From NCBI RefSeq assembly GCF_019397265.1, contig NZ_CP068985.1:2026501-2090500 (forward strand): a stretch of 64,000 nt of DNA, in the 5' to 3' direction. The notes under the pieces are model-generated. The model was not told the origin of the DNA. It saw only the letters and a program-made list of their open reading frames with translations, and made no database searches. Below are positions 7,147 through 15,192 of the stretch, in pieces. The position numbers and the translations under genes are program-made. Source of the DNA: Nonomuraea coxensis DSM 45129. Lineage in GTDB: Bacteria; Actinomycetota; Actinomycetes; Streptosporangiales; Streptosporangiaceae. Each line of letters begins with the position of its first letter. The first letter of the stretch is position 1.

Positions 7147-8295
7147 TCAGCGGGGGAGCCCCAGGGCGCGTTCGGCGATGATGGTGCGCTGGATCTCGCT
7201 GGAGCCGGCGTAGATCGTGTCGGCCCGGCTGAACAGGTAGAGCCGCTGGAGCTCGTTCAGCTCGCCCACCAGCCCGGCCCTCACTAGTCCGGCTCTGCCC
7301 TGGACGGCCTGCGCCAGCTCGCCGAGCCGCCGGTGCCACTCCGACCAGTAGAGCTTGGCGATCGACGCCTCGGGCCCGGGGTCCGGCCCCAGCATGCGCA
7401 GCGCGTTGAGCCGCATGACCTCCAGCTCCAGCCAGGCCCGGACCAGGCGGTCGCGCAGGACAGGATCATCGGCGGCGCCGGTCCGCCGGGCGGTCTCGAC
7501 GACCTTGGCCAGCTCGCGCCGGAAGCCGAGCTGCTGGCCGAGCGTGGACGCGCCGCGCTCGTGGCGGAGGGTGGCCATCGCGACCCGCCAGCCGTCGCCG
7601 GGCGCGCCGAGCACGTTCCCCGCCGCGGTGCGCGCGCCGTCGAAGAACACCTCGTTGAACTCGGACGTCCCGGTGAGCTGCCTGATCGGCCGTACGGTGA
7701 CGCCCGGCCGGCGCATCGGGACCAGCAGGTACGACAGCCCGTGGTGCCGCCGCGACCCCGGCTCGGTGCGGCAGAGGACGAAGCACCAGTCGGCGACGTG
7801 CGCGAGCGACGTCCACACCTTCTGCCCGGTGATCACCCACTCGCCGCCCTCCAGCCGGGCGCTGGTCCGGACGGCGGCGAGGTCGGAGCCGGCGTCCGGC
7901 TCGGAGTAGCCCTGGCACCACAGCTCCTCGCCCCGGCGGATCGGCGGCAGGAAGCGCTTCTTCTGCTCCTCGTCGCCGAACTCCAGGACGGTGGGGCCGA
8001 CCAGGGTCTCGCCGATGTGGCCGACCCGGGCCGGGGCGTCGGCCCGGGCGTACTCCTCGTGGAAGGCCATCTGGTCGGCGAGGCGGGCGGCGCGGCCGCC
8101 GTACCGCTCGGGCCAGCCGAGGCAGGTCCAGCCGTGCGCGCCGAGGTGCCGCTCCCACGCCAGGCGCAGGTCGTGCCCCTCGTGCTCGCGGCCGGGGCCG
8201 CCGAGGCCGCGGGCGGCGGCGAACGCGCCGCCCAGCGCCTCCTCCAGCCAGGCCCGCGCCCGCTCGCGGAAGCCCGGGGTCTCCCCAGGGATCAA
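7147..8295 (-). CDS. fadE30: acyl-CoA dehydrogenase FadE30
   Basis: 382 aa, flavin-dependent dehydrogenase that in mycobacteria desaturates the HIP-CoA propionyl side chain. GLGGPGREHE, TCLGWPE, WCQGYSEPDAGSDLA, VITGQKVWTSLAHVADWC, QLTGTSEFNEVFFD, ERGASTLGQQ and AGSSEIQRTIIAERALGLPR follow the FadE30 pattern along the whole length. The TTG start (8293-8295) overlaps the TGA of the flavin reductase (TTGA), implying translational coupling; longer in-frame sequence is antisense-like and not family-like. Second gene of the operon flavin reductase-fadE30-ipdF. Confidence 0.87.
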   Translation of the reverse strand: MIPGETPGFRERARAWLEEALGGAFAAARGLGGPGREHEGHDLRLAWERHLGAHGWTCLGWPERYGGRAARLADQMAFHEEYARADAPARVGHIGETLVGPTVLEFGDEEQKKRFLPPIRRGEELWCQGYSEPDAGSDLAAVRTSARLEGGEWVITGQKVWTSLAHVADWCFVLCRTEPGSRRHHGLSYLLVPMRRPGVTVRPIRQLTGTSEFNEVFFDGARTAAGNVLGAPGDGWRVAMATLRHERGASTLGQQLGFRRELAKVVETARRTGAADDPVLRDRLVRAWLELEVMRLNALRMLGPDPGPEASIAKLYWSEWHRRLGELAQAVQGRAGLVRAGLVGELNELQRLYLFSRADTIYAGSSEIQRTIIAERALGLPR

Positions 8296-8804
8296 CGGAA
8301 CCCGCCGAAGCCGCCCTGGAAGAACACCAGCGGGCCGCCGTCGGCGTGCGTGTCGAGCTGCAGCACCCGGGCCACCACGATGGTGTGGTCGCCGGCCGGG
8401 TGCTCGGCCTCGACCGCGCAGTCGAGCCAGGCGAGGGCGCCCTCCAGCACGGGGTTGCCGCCGGGCGAGCCGGTCCATTCCAGGCCGGCGAACTTGTCGC
8501 CGCCCCTCGACGCCATCCGCGCGCACACCTCCTGCTGGTGCTCGGCGAGGACGTTCACGGTGAGGACGTTCGCGTCGCGCACCCGGGGCCAGCTCGTGCT
8601 GGTGTGGGCCACGCAGAAGGCGACGAGCGGCGGGTCGAGCGAGACCGAGGTGAAGGAGTTGGCGGCCAGGCCGCAGGGCCGTCCGTCGCCGGGGTCGAGC
8701 GCGGTGATCGCCACCACGCCGGTGGCGAAGCGGCCGAGGACCTGCCGGAAGCGGCGGCTGTCGAGGTGGCCGTTCGCGCTCTGGGGGGTTGGGCCCGTCG
8801 GCAT
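8292..8804 (-). CDS. flavin reductase family protein (HsaB-like)
   Basis: 170 aa. FRQVLGRFATGVVAITALD, CGLAANSFTSVSLDPPLVAFC, LTVNVLAEHQ and DKFAGLEWTGSP fit the flavin reductase/HsaB split-barrel that supplies reduced FMN/FAD to a monooxygenase. HsaB serves HsaA in steroid ring A/B breakdown; no HsaA is seen here, so its partner may be the luciferase-like enzyme at 22.3 kb or a distant gene (inference). ATG 8804 has GGAG 5 nt upstream. An in-frame ATG at 8894 has AGGAGG 10 nt upstream and would add about 30 non-conserved residues or act as a leader peptide. Confidence 0.78.
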   Translation of the reverse strand: MPTGPTPQSANGHLDSRRFRQVLGRFATGVVAITALDPGDGRPCGLAANSFTSVSLDPPLVAFCVAHTSTSWPRVRDANVLTVNVLAEHQQEVCARMASRGGDKFAGLEWTGSPGGNPVLEGALAWLDCAVEAEHPAGDHTIVVARVLQLDTHADGGPLVFFQGGFGGFR

Positions 8805-8933
8805 GGTGGCTCCGTTGCGAATCCTGCGCTGAGGTGGCGTCGGAAGGCCACGACAGCTCTCCGGCGCGACGAGCCGGGCAGCGTGTGTGCTCATGGGGGG
8901 TCCGCCTCCTAGTCCACCGGCTGCGCCTATCAT

Positions 8934-8950
8934 ACCAAGCGCTTGCTTGG
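8934..8950. promoter_or_regulatory. KstR2-type operator, flavin reductase-fadE30-ipdF side
   Basis: ACCAAGCGCTTGCTTGG: exact match to AnCAAGnnCTTGnT and a perfect CCAAGC-N4-GCTTGG inverted repeat. It begins immediately downstream of the minus-strand -10 box, covering the expected transcription start near 8944. Confidence 0.85.
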
Positions 8951-8980
8951 ACGGTAGAGGGAAGCCGGAAAAGGTGTCAA
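8951..8980 (-). promoter_or_regulatory. promoter TTGACA-N18-TACCGT
   Basis: Minus-strand -35 TTGACA (8980-8975), 18-bp spacer and -10 TACCGT (8956-8951) drive the flavin reductase operon. The operator follows directly. Confidence 0.75.
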
Positions 8981-9010
8981 GTTGCCCGGCCGGACCCGCG
9001 GGAGCCCGCG

Positions 9011-9040
9011 TTGACATGCGTGAAATGTCCGGCCTACCGT
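9011..9040 (+). promoter_or_regulatory. promoter TTGACA-N18-TACCGT, thiolase
   Basis: Same hexamers and spacer as the divergent promoter. The predicted start site (about 9047) is one base before GTG 9048, implying a leaderless mRNA. Confidence 0.75.
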
Positions 9041-9047
9041 GCTGCTT

Positions 9048-10211
9048 GTGGCCAAGCGCTTGCTTGAATTCCGGAACGCGACGGCGATCGCCGGCGTCGG
9101 ATACACCCCCTTCACCAAGAACTCCGGGGCCAGCACGCTGACCCTGGCCTGCCGTGCGGTGCTGGCCGCCCTGGCCGACGCCGGGCTCACCGCCGACGAC
9201 GTGGACGGCCTCGCCACCCACCGGGTCGGCGACTCGGCCCCGCCCACCCTGGTCGGCCCCGCCCTCGGCCTGGCCGACCTGTCCTGGCACCTCGACCAGT
9301 TCGGCGGGGGCAGCGTCTCCCACGCCGTCGTCGGCCAGGCCGCGCTGGCGGTCGCGGCCGGGATGGCCGAGACCGTCGTCTGCTACCGGGCGATCAACGC
9401 CCGCTCCGAGTTCCGCATGGGCGGCACCGGGCGCGGCCTGCCGGTCAGCCCCGAGGTGCAGTACCAGGCCCCGTACGGCTACGTCGCCCCGCCCCAGCAG
9501 TACGCCATGTACGCCCGCGCCCACATGCTCAGGTACGGCACCACCGCCGAGCACTTCGGCACGCTCGCCGTCACCCAGCGCGCCAACGCCGCCAAGAATC
9601 CCCGCGCCCTCATGCGCACGCCCATCACGCTGGACGACTACCTGGCCAGCCGGTGGATCGCCGAGCCGTTCCGGCTGCTGGACTGCTGCCTGGAGACCGA
9701 CGGCGCCTGCGCCGTGGTGGTCACCACCGCCGGACGGGCCCGCGACCTGCGTCGCCCGCCGGTGCTGATCTCCGCGGCGGCCTGGGGCGGCGGCCAGTCC
9801 CACCTGTCGGGGGGCGACCCCACGGTCACCTCCGCCGCCGCGCTGGCCCCGCGCCTGTACGCCCAGGCCGGCCTCGGCCCCGGCGACGTGGACGTGGCCG
9901 AGATCTACGACTGCTTCACGTACTCGGTGATCGTCCAGCTCGAGGACTACGGGTTCTGCCCCAAGGGGGAGGGCGGCCCGTACGTGGCCTCCGGGGCCAC
10001 CGCGCTCGACGGCCCCCTGCCGGTCAACACGCACGGCGGCTTCCTGTCCGAGGGCTACGTGCATGGCGTCAACCACATCGCCGAGGCGGTGTCCCAGCTC
10101 CGGGGGGAGGCGGGGGACCGGCAGGTGCCGGGCGCGGAGGTGGCCCTGTCCACGGCGCAACCGGGATACATCCTGCCGGCCACGTCGGCGCTGATCCTGC
10201 GGAGGGCGTGA
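9048..10211 (+). CDS. thiolase-fold lipid-transfer type enzyme (Ltp2-like)
   Basis: 387 aa, thiolase superfamily without N-terminal fusion. IAGVGYTPFTKNSG, QFGGGSVSHAVVGQAALAVAAG (nucleophile-loop region, Ser rather than Cys), DCCLETDGACAVVV, DVAEIYDCFTYSVIVQLEDYGF and NTHGGFLSEGYVHG follow the SCP-x/Ltp2 group, whose members form complexes with DUF35 proteins and act as retro-aldolases on steroid side-chain acyl-CoAs. The next gene, overlapping by 1 bp, encodes such a DUF35 partner. GTG 9048 is chosen because it coincides with the predicted transcription start. Confidence 0.8.
   Translation: MAKRLLEFRNATAIAGVGYTPFTKNSGASTLTLACRAVLAALADAGLTADDVDGLATHRVGDSAPPTLVGPALGLADLSWHLDQFGGGSVSHAVVGQAALAVAAGMAETVVCYRAINARSEFRMGGTGRGLPVSPEVQYQAPYGYVAPPQQYAMYARAHMLRYGTTAEHFGTLAVTQRANAAKNPRALMRTPITLDDYLASRWIAEPFRLLDCCLETDGACAVVVTTAGRARDLRRPPVLISAAAWGGGQSHLSGGDPTVTSAAALAPRLYAQAGLGPGDVDVAEIYDCFTYSVIVQLEDYGFCPKGEGGPYVASGATALDGPLPVNTHGGFLSEGYVHGVNHIAEAVSQLRGEAGDRQVPGAEVALSTAQPGYILPATSALILRRA
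9051..9066. promoter_or_regulatory. KstR2-type operator inside thiolase start
   Basis: GCCAAGCGCTTGCTTG: one mismatch to AnCAAGnnCTTGnT. It overlaps codons 2-7 of the thiolase gene, placing bound repressor just downstream of the transcription start. Confidence 0.75.
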
Positions 10212-10606
10212 TGACCGTTCACCGGCCGGAGCCGGACCGGGACTCGCGGGAGTGGTGGGAGCGGGTGGCCCGGCGCGAGTTCGCGGTGCAGCGGTGCGCC
10301 GGCTGCGGCGCGGACCGCTTCCCCGCGCGGGCGTTCTGCCCCGCCTGCCGGAGCGAGGAGTGGCGGTGGCGGGCGGTGCCGCCCGAGGGGCGGGTCGAGA
10401 GCTGGATCGTCAGCCACCAGCCGTTCGTGCCCGGGCTCGCCGCGCCGTACGTGGTCGTCATGGTGCGCCTCGCGGCGGTGCCCGGCTGCCTGGTGCACGG
10501 GAACTGGCGGGGCGATCGGGAGCCCCGGGGCGGCGAACGGGTGCGGGCGGTCTTCAGGGACGTCGGCGAGGACCTGACGCTCGTGGACTGGGAACCGGCC
10601 CGATAA
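10211..10606 (+). CDS. DUF35 OB-fold/zinc-ribbon protein, thiolase partner
   Basis: 131 aa. N-terminal helix (SREWWERVARREF), rubredoxin-like zinc ribbon CAGCGADRFPARAFCPAC (two CxxC pairs), then an OB-fold (GRVESWIVSHQPF, FRDVGEDLTLVDWEP). DUF35 proteins bind acyl-CoA near their thiolase or hydratase partner. ATG overlaps the thiolase TGA (TGATG), indicating coupled translation and a stable 1:1 complex (inference from Ltp2-ChsH2). Confidence 0.83.
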   Translation: MTVHRPEPDRDSREWWERVARREFAVQRCAGCGADRFPARAFCPACRSEEWRWRAVPPEGRVESWIVSHQPFVPGLAAPYVVVMVRLAAVPGCLVHGNWRGDREPRGGERVRAVFRDVGEDLTLVDWEPAR

Positions 10607-11002
10607 CCGACCCGTTCGGTTTGGATTCGTACCCACCAATCCCACCAGTCCCACAACGCCGAAGCCGCCCCACGCTCCGCCGGGGAAGGTCGATGATGAG
10701 GCGGTAGACGTCAACGCGGACGATCCGGACGGGGCGGCGCGGATGAGCGGAACCGGCTCGGCGGCGACGGTGGCGGGACGGCCACCGGCCGCGCTCGCGG
10801 CTGCCGTACGGCTGCGCCCGCGGGCCCGGCCGCCGCCGGGCGGGGCGGTGGTCCAGCGGGAGAGGGCATTCTGTCGGAAGGAAGAGATCCACATGCGGTC
10901 CCCCTCGGAGGAAAGCGCGCCCTGGCGGGCGTGGGGGACCCGCCAGGACGCGCTTCCTGCCCCGTGAGCGGCGGCGCCAGGACTCCGGCGAGGGATGGAG
11001 TC
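10607..11002. other. gene-poor stretch
   Basis: No convincing gene. A hairpin at 10921-10947 (CCTGGCGGG / CCCGCCAGG) could end transcription from the DUF35 gene. On the minus strand a short run IVRVDVYRLIIDLPRRS (about 10680-10740) vaguely recalls an enolase-superfamily N-terminus but has no start or continuation. Confidence 0.5.
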
Positions 11003-11004
11003 CT
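10979..11004 (-). terminator. hairpin after small ORF 11003-11326
   Basis: AGGACTCC-N10-GGAGTCCT perfect inverted repeat, overlapping the stop codon region of the minus-strand gene. Confidence 0.55.
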
Positions 11005-11326
11005 AGACCGCGGATTCACTCACGGAGTCGATGGGGGAGTGTGAGGGCTCCTGCTGCCGGCAACGTGCGGCGATGCGTCGAGCTGCACCGACCGGGTCAT
11101 CGATGAAGTGCTTGACGGGGGCGCCACCCTCCTCAACTGCGACTAAGGATCCGTCCTGGCACTTCGCGGTCAGCTCAGTGGACGCCGATTGCACGGACGC
11201 GCCATGCCGGTTGCTCTGGTAGGTGTGGGTGAAACCCTGGCGGGGCAACGCGTAACGCAGTAAACGTGTTGCTTCACCGGGGTCTTGCCAGGGCAGGTAC
11301 GACTCACCCGTGCTGACCGGCGGCAT
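11003..11326 (-). CDS. hypothetical protein, divergent from GntR regulator
   Basis: 107 aa, no domain recognised. Compact and polar (YLPWQDPGEATRLLRYALPR, then SVQSASTELTAKCQDGSLVAVEEG). Probably real: codon bias is good and the gene is divergent from a GntR regulator 137 bp away, an arrangement common in streptomycetes where the small gene is the regulator's target. Function unknown. Confidence 0.55.
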   Translation of the reverse strand: MPPVSTGESYLPWQDPGEATRLLRYALPRQGFTHTYQSNRHGASVQSASTELTAKCQDGSLVAVEEGGAPVKHFIDDPVGAARRIAARCRQQEPSHSPIDSVSESAV

Positions 11327-11463
11327 TGGCCTTCACCCCCTCACCGGCCTTTAGATGGATTTGTACCAACGAATGGATGATGGGCCGATCGAGGGGGTTC
11401 GGTCAAGGGGTTGTGGCCTGCTAGAACCAGATCGTCTAAATTGTTGGAACAAAAGGGGTGAAA

Positions 11464-12213
11464 GTGGCAAGGTCGGTGCTGTATCAGCAGGTGGCTGCGG
11501 AATTGCGTCGAGCCATCTACTCGGGTGTCCTCGGCCCCGGGGCACAGCTTCCGACCGAGGCACAACTCATGGAAGACCATGGGGTGAGCAGGAACACCGT
11601 CAGACTGGCCCTCGGAGAGCTCGTCAACGAGGGGCTCGTCACGCGCACGCCGCGACGCGGAACCGTGGTCAGGGACCGGCGGCCGCTGCTCATCTATCCC
11701 CAGCGCGAACTGGAGCCGCAGTCGCGCGGTGAACTGCGCGAGGCATTCGCCTACGCCGTGGCGCAGGAGGGCCGCGAGCCGAGCCAGTACATCGAGGTGC
11801 TGACCGTGTCTCCCGTCGAGGAGATCGCCAGCAGGCTGGAGTTGGCCGACGGGGAGTTGGCCGTGGTGAGACGCCGTCTGAGGTTCGTGGACGGGCAGCC
11901 GTACAACACCAACGACTCCTACTTCCCGCGTGATCTCGTGGCCGACTCCGAGATCGCCAGGCCCGGCGACATCGCCAGAGGGGCGAACCGGGTCCTGGAG
12001 GAACTGGGGCATGCCCAGGTGCGCGTCGTCGACGACATCTGGGCGCGCATGCCCAACCAGGAGGAGGCGGAACGCCTTCAGCTTGAACTCGGCACACCAG
12101 TAATGGTCTACGTCCGAGTTGGGTACGACGGGGCCGACATGCCTGTGCGTGTCGCCGTGTCGGTGTTGCCAGCCGACAAACATCTGATCAGGTACGAGCT
12201 CGATGGCCGCTAA
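11464..12213 (+). CDS. GntR/HutC-family transcriptional regulator
   Basis: 249 aa. N-terminal winged helix (residues 5-70: YQQVAAELRRAIYSGVLGPG, LPTEAQLMEDHGVSRNTVR, LVTRTPRRGTVV) and a C-terminal UTRA ligand domain (about 90-245, with PYNTNDSYFPRDL). Ligand unknown. GTG 11464 sits 5 nt after AAAAGGGG; GTG 11458 is a near alternative. Likely controls itself and the divergent small gene. Confidence 0.85.
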   Translation: MARSVLYQQVAAELRRAIYSGVLGPGAQLPTEAQLMEDHGVSRNTVRLALGELVNEGLVTRTPRRGTVVRDRRPLLIYPQRELEPQSRGELREAFAYAVAQEGREPSQYIEVLTVSPVEEIASRLELADGELAVVRRRLRFVDGQPYNTNDSYFPRDLVADSEIARPGDIARGANRVLEELGHAQVRVVDDIWARMPNQEEAERLQLELGTPVMVYVRVGYDGADMPVRVAVSVLPADKHLIRYELDGR

Positions 12214-12307
12214 GAGAGCTCGTAAGAAGGGGTGATCCCGCCGGCCGGGTGCAGCGAGAATTAGCCGCCTCGCTGGCCTGGGGGAGTCGTGCATACTCCC
12301 CTAAATC

Positions 12308-12345
12308 GCCTTAAATCCCATATATCGGATATATCGGATTAAGGC
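12308..12345. promoter_or_regulatory. nested AT-rich dyad upstream of acetyltransferase gene
   Basis: Outer arms GCCTTAAATCC and GGATTAAGGC (inverted, one extra A) enclose ATATATCGGATATAT, itself a near-palindrome. In a >70% GC region this is a strong operator candidate; a GntR-type binder is possible as the regulator gene ends 95 bp upstream. Confidence 0.5.
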
Positions 12346-12422
12346 ATCAAATCACCCTTACGCGATGTCGCGTCATCACTGTGCGCGCGCGCGTGAACGC
12401 CCAATGCAACGGGAGTTTCACT

Positions 12423-13028
12423 ATGCACACCACCACGCTGCTTCACCCCCTCGCCCTTCGCCGCGCCGAGCCCGGCGACCTTCCCGGCGTCCTGACGTTG
12501 TTCGCCGACACCTCGGAGTGGCTCTACCGGCAGGGGGTGCGCCAGTGGCCCCGCCAGGGCTTCGGGCCTGAGCGGATCATGCCGCTGATCGAGGAGCGCG
12601 TGCTCTACCTGCTCGACGACGAACTGCGCTATCTCGACCCGGACATGGCGGCGCCTCCTGTGGCCACCATAGCCCTGGACGGCCACGCCGACCCGGAGTT
12701 CTGGACACCCGCCGACGAACCCGGGGCGGCGCTGTACGTCCACAAGCTCGCCGTGGCCCGGCCGTGGTCCGGCAGCGGCCTCGGTGACGCCCTCCTGGAC
12801 TGGGCCGGGGCCAGCGCGTTCGCCTCCGGGCTGCCGTACGTGCGGCTCGACTGCGCCAAGGCGAACCCGCGCCTGCAGCACTACTACCGCAGCCGTGGCT
12901 TCCAGCACGTCCGTACGGTGGACCTGCCGCACCGCGCCAGCGGCGCCCTCTTCCAGCGCCGGTCCGAGGACCTCGTCGCCCTGCCCTTCCGCGACCTGAC
13001 CCTCGCCGAGCTGATCACCGCCGCCTGA
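12423..13028 (+). CDS. GNAT-family N-acetyltransferase
   Basis: 201 aa. Acetyl-CoA binding region LYVHKLAVARPWSGSGLGDALL (about residues 104-125; R/Q-x-x-G-x-G/A variant), then VRLDCAKANPRLQHYYRSRGF. Substrate unknown. ATG 12423 has GGGAG upstream; an earlier in-frame GTG at 12381 would add 14 atypical residues. Followed by a strong terminator. Confidence 0.8.
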   Translation: MHTTTLLHPLALRRAEPGDLPGVLTLFADTSEWLYRQGVRQWPRQGFGPERIMPLIEERVLYLLDDELRYLDPDMAAPPVATIALDGHADPEFWTPADEPGAALYVHKLAVARPWSGSGLGDALLDWAGASAFASGLPYVRLDCAKANPRLQHYYRSRGFQHVRTVDLPHRASGALFQRRSEDLVALPFRDLTLAELITAA

Positions 13029-13078
13029 CCGCGGGACCGCCCGGCCTCCCGCCTCCGGAGGCCGGGCCGCTCCCGCGG
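13029..13078 (+). terminator. long GC-rich hairpin terminator
   Basis: CCGCGGGA ... TCCCGCGG outer stem with inner GCCCGGCCTCC / GGAGGCCGGGC, directly after the acetyltransferase stop and followed by TT. Confidence 0.8.
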
Positions 13079-13142
13079 TTCGTCGCAGGTGGGAGGGTCG
13101 TTCGGGGCGCAACGGTACAGAGCGCCATATAACCTCTGCACC

Positions 13143-13823
13143 ATGACCGGATCCCTGCTCGAGGTGATCGCGCTCGACGTGCGCGACGCCGTGGCCGCCG
13201 AACAGGGCGGAGCCGACCGGCTGGAGGTCGTCGCCGACATGGCGGCCGACGGGCTGACCCCCTCACCGGAGACGGTCGCCGCGATCGCGGCCGAGTGCCC
13301 CCTCCCGCAGATGGTGATGCTCCGCTGCGACGCCACGTTCACCGCCGCCCCGGAGACGCTCGACCGGCTGGCCCGCGACGCCAAGGCGCTGGCGCAGGCC
13401 GGGGCCGCCGGGTTCGTGTTCGGCTTCCTCGACGGCGCGGGCGTGGTCGACCTGGCCGCCACCGAGGCTTTGATCCACGCCGTCTCCCCCCTCCCGTGGA
13501 CGTTCCACCGCGCCGTGGACCACGCGGCCGACGTCCAGGCGGCCTGGCGCGCGGTGCGGCTGCTGCCCAACCTGGCGACCGTGCTCACCTCGGGCGCCCC
13601 CGGCGGGGTCGGCGACGGCCTGCCGGTGCTGCGGGCCCGTGCCGAGGCGGGCGACGGCTCGATCATCCTCGCCGGCGGCGGCCTGCGCCCCGCCCACGTA
13701 CCTGTGCTCCTCGACCAGGGCATCCGCGCCTTCCACATCGGCTCGGCGGCCCGGGAGAGCTGGTCCGACCCCGTGGAGTGGCGCCTGGTCCGCCGCTGGC
13801 GCACCTTGGTCGAACGCGACTGA
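13143..13823 (+). CDS. cutC: CutC family protein
   Basis: 226 aa TIM barrel. LLEVIALDVRDAVAAEQGGADRLE at the N-terminus, MLRCDATF, GFVFGFLDGAG, WTFHRAVDHAAD, VLTSGAP and ILAGGGLRPAHV match the CutC family along its full length. First linked to copper homeostasis, though the enzymatic role is unsettled. Monocistronic between a terminator and a 200-bp spacer with no evident gene. Confidence 0.85.
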   Translation: MTGSLLEVIALDVRDAVAAEQGGADRLEVVADMAADGLTPSPETVAAIAAECPLPQMVMLRCDATFTAAPETLDRLARDAKALAQAGAAGFVFGFLDGAGVVDLAATEALIHAVSPLPWTFHRAVDHAADVQAAWRAVRLLPNLATVLTSGAPGGVGDGLPVLRARAEAGDGSIILAGGGLRPAHVPVLLDQGIRAFHIGSAARESWSDPVEWRLVRRWRTLVERD

Positions 13824-14025
13824 ACCCCTCTGGCGGACGCCGGCCGGACACCGCCTCGCCGGACCGCCTGCCGATGACCGCTGTGCGGCCCTGGTCCGCC
13901 GCCTGCCGCCCGATCAGCCCGCACCCGCCCCCCGGCCACCCCTCCGTGAGGGGAGGCCCGGAGCGCCCGCCGTACCGCCGTGACGGAGCCGGGCGGCGCG
14001 GCGGGAGGCGCGGGCCATGTCGCCG

Positions 14026-15192
14026 TCAGGGAAGGGCGGCGTCGGCTCGGCGGAGCGCCGCGGCGAGGGTGCGGATGGTGGCGGGCTCGTCCATGACCCC
14101 GCCCCCGGCCTCCCGCCGCTCCTCCCACGCCCGCACCCGCTCCCGGTGGGCGTCGTAGTCGGCCAGGTGGAAGGCGTAGACGGCGGCGAAGCGGCTGACC
14201 AGGTGCGACGGATGCATGTCCCAGCCCTGGTAGAAGCCGTGCCGCAGCGAGTGCCGGACGAGCTCGGCGTGCCGCCGCCACAGCGCGTGCACGTCCCCGG
14301 CCCGCCCGGAGGCGGGCGAGGCGGCGAGCGAGCCGTCGGAGAGCTCCACCCCCGTGCCCGCGAACGCCGTCTGCATGACGTGCCGGGCGTGGTCGCAGGC
14401 CGGATGGTCGAGCCGCTGCTCGTGCGGCGGCAGCCCCAGCGCGGCCGTGTAGTCGAACACCCCGAAGTGCGCCGCCGCGAGCCGCCCGTCCAGCGCCTCG
14501 GCCAGCTCGGCCCGCAGGAACGGCAGCGTCTGCGGCGCCTCCACCTGCATCTCGAACCGCAGCCGCGCCCCGAGCCCGTCCTCCAGCTGGGCCAGCACGT
14601 CCGCGAACTGCCGCAGGTAGTCCTCCATGAGCACCTTGGGGAACGTCACCGTGAACCCGGGAGGAAGCCCGCCGGCCCGCTCCGCCACCCCGTGTACGAT
14701 CCCGGCGAGCGTCCTGATCGAGCGCTCGGGGTCGCCGTCGGCGAACGACTTCACCCGCGGCCCCCAGCGGCGCGGCAGCGCCCCGGCGGCGTGCAGCGCG
14801 GCCACGGCCTCGGCCGCCTGCTCGACGTGCGCGTCCTCGACCGCGTCAGGCGGGGCGCCGTAGCCGTCCTCGAAGTCGATCCGCAGGTCCTCGATCGGCT
14901 CGCGGCCGAGCTTGGCCAGCAGCCTGGCGTGCACGGCGGCGGCCGTCCCGTCCGGGACGCCGAAGACGTCGGCCAGCTCCCCGGGCCCCGCCAGATGGGC
15001 ATGGACCAGGCCGAGTGCCTCGTCCCGCCACGCCGCGACGGTGCCGGCGGTGAACCGGTCGGCGGGCACGTACACGGTGTGGACCGGCTGCCGGCCGGAG
15101 AGGCCGGGGAAGCGGGCCCGCTGGGCGCGGTAGGCGGCGGCGAACCCCGGCGGGACCGGCGGGACCGGAGGCAGGTCAGGGACGGCAGGCAC
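14026..15192 (-). CDS. HpcH/HpaI aldolase/citrate lyase-like protein (DUF6986)
   Basis: 388 aa. EPIEDLRIDFEDGYG, RVKSFADGDPERSIRTL, FTVTFPKVLMEDYLRQF, LRFEMQVEAPQTL and AAHFGVFDYTAALG are barrel motifs with an arginine and acidic metal ligands as in the citrate-lyase beta/HpcH superfamily. C-C lyase activity is likely; substrate unknown. GTG start overlaps the 3' end of fprA by 17 bp, so the pair is co-transcribed. Confidence 0.7.
   Translation of the reverse strand: MPAVPDLPPVPPVPPGFAAAYRAQRARFPGLSGRQPVHTVYVPADRFTAGTVAAWRDEALGLVHAHLAGPGELADVFGVPDGTAAAVHARLLAKLGREPIEDLRIDFEDGYGAPPDAVEDAHVEQAAEAVAALHAAGALPRRWGPRVKSFADGDPERSIRTLAGIVHGVAERAGGLPPGFTVTFPKVLMEDYLRQFADVLAQLEDGLGARLRFEMQVEAPQTLPFLRAELAEALDGRLAAAHFGVFDYTAALGLPPHEQRLDHPACDHARHVMQTAFAGTGVELSDGSLAASPASGRAGDVHALWRRHAELVRHSLRHGFYQGWDMHPSHLVSRFAAVYAFHLADYDAHRERVRAWEERREAGGGVMDEPATIRTLAAALRRADAALP

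Noticed and set aside
8295..8526. Longer N-terminus for fadE30
   Set aside because: The extension is the antisense-frame reading of the flavin reductase gene and is Arg/Gly-rich.
10680..10740. Start of an enolase-superfamily gene on the minus strand
   Set aside because: Only some 17 residues look similar, with no start codon context or continuation.
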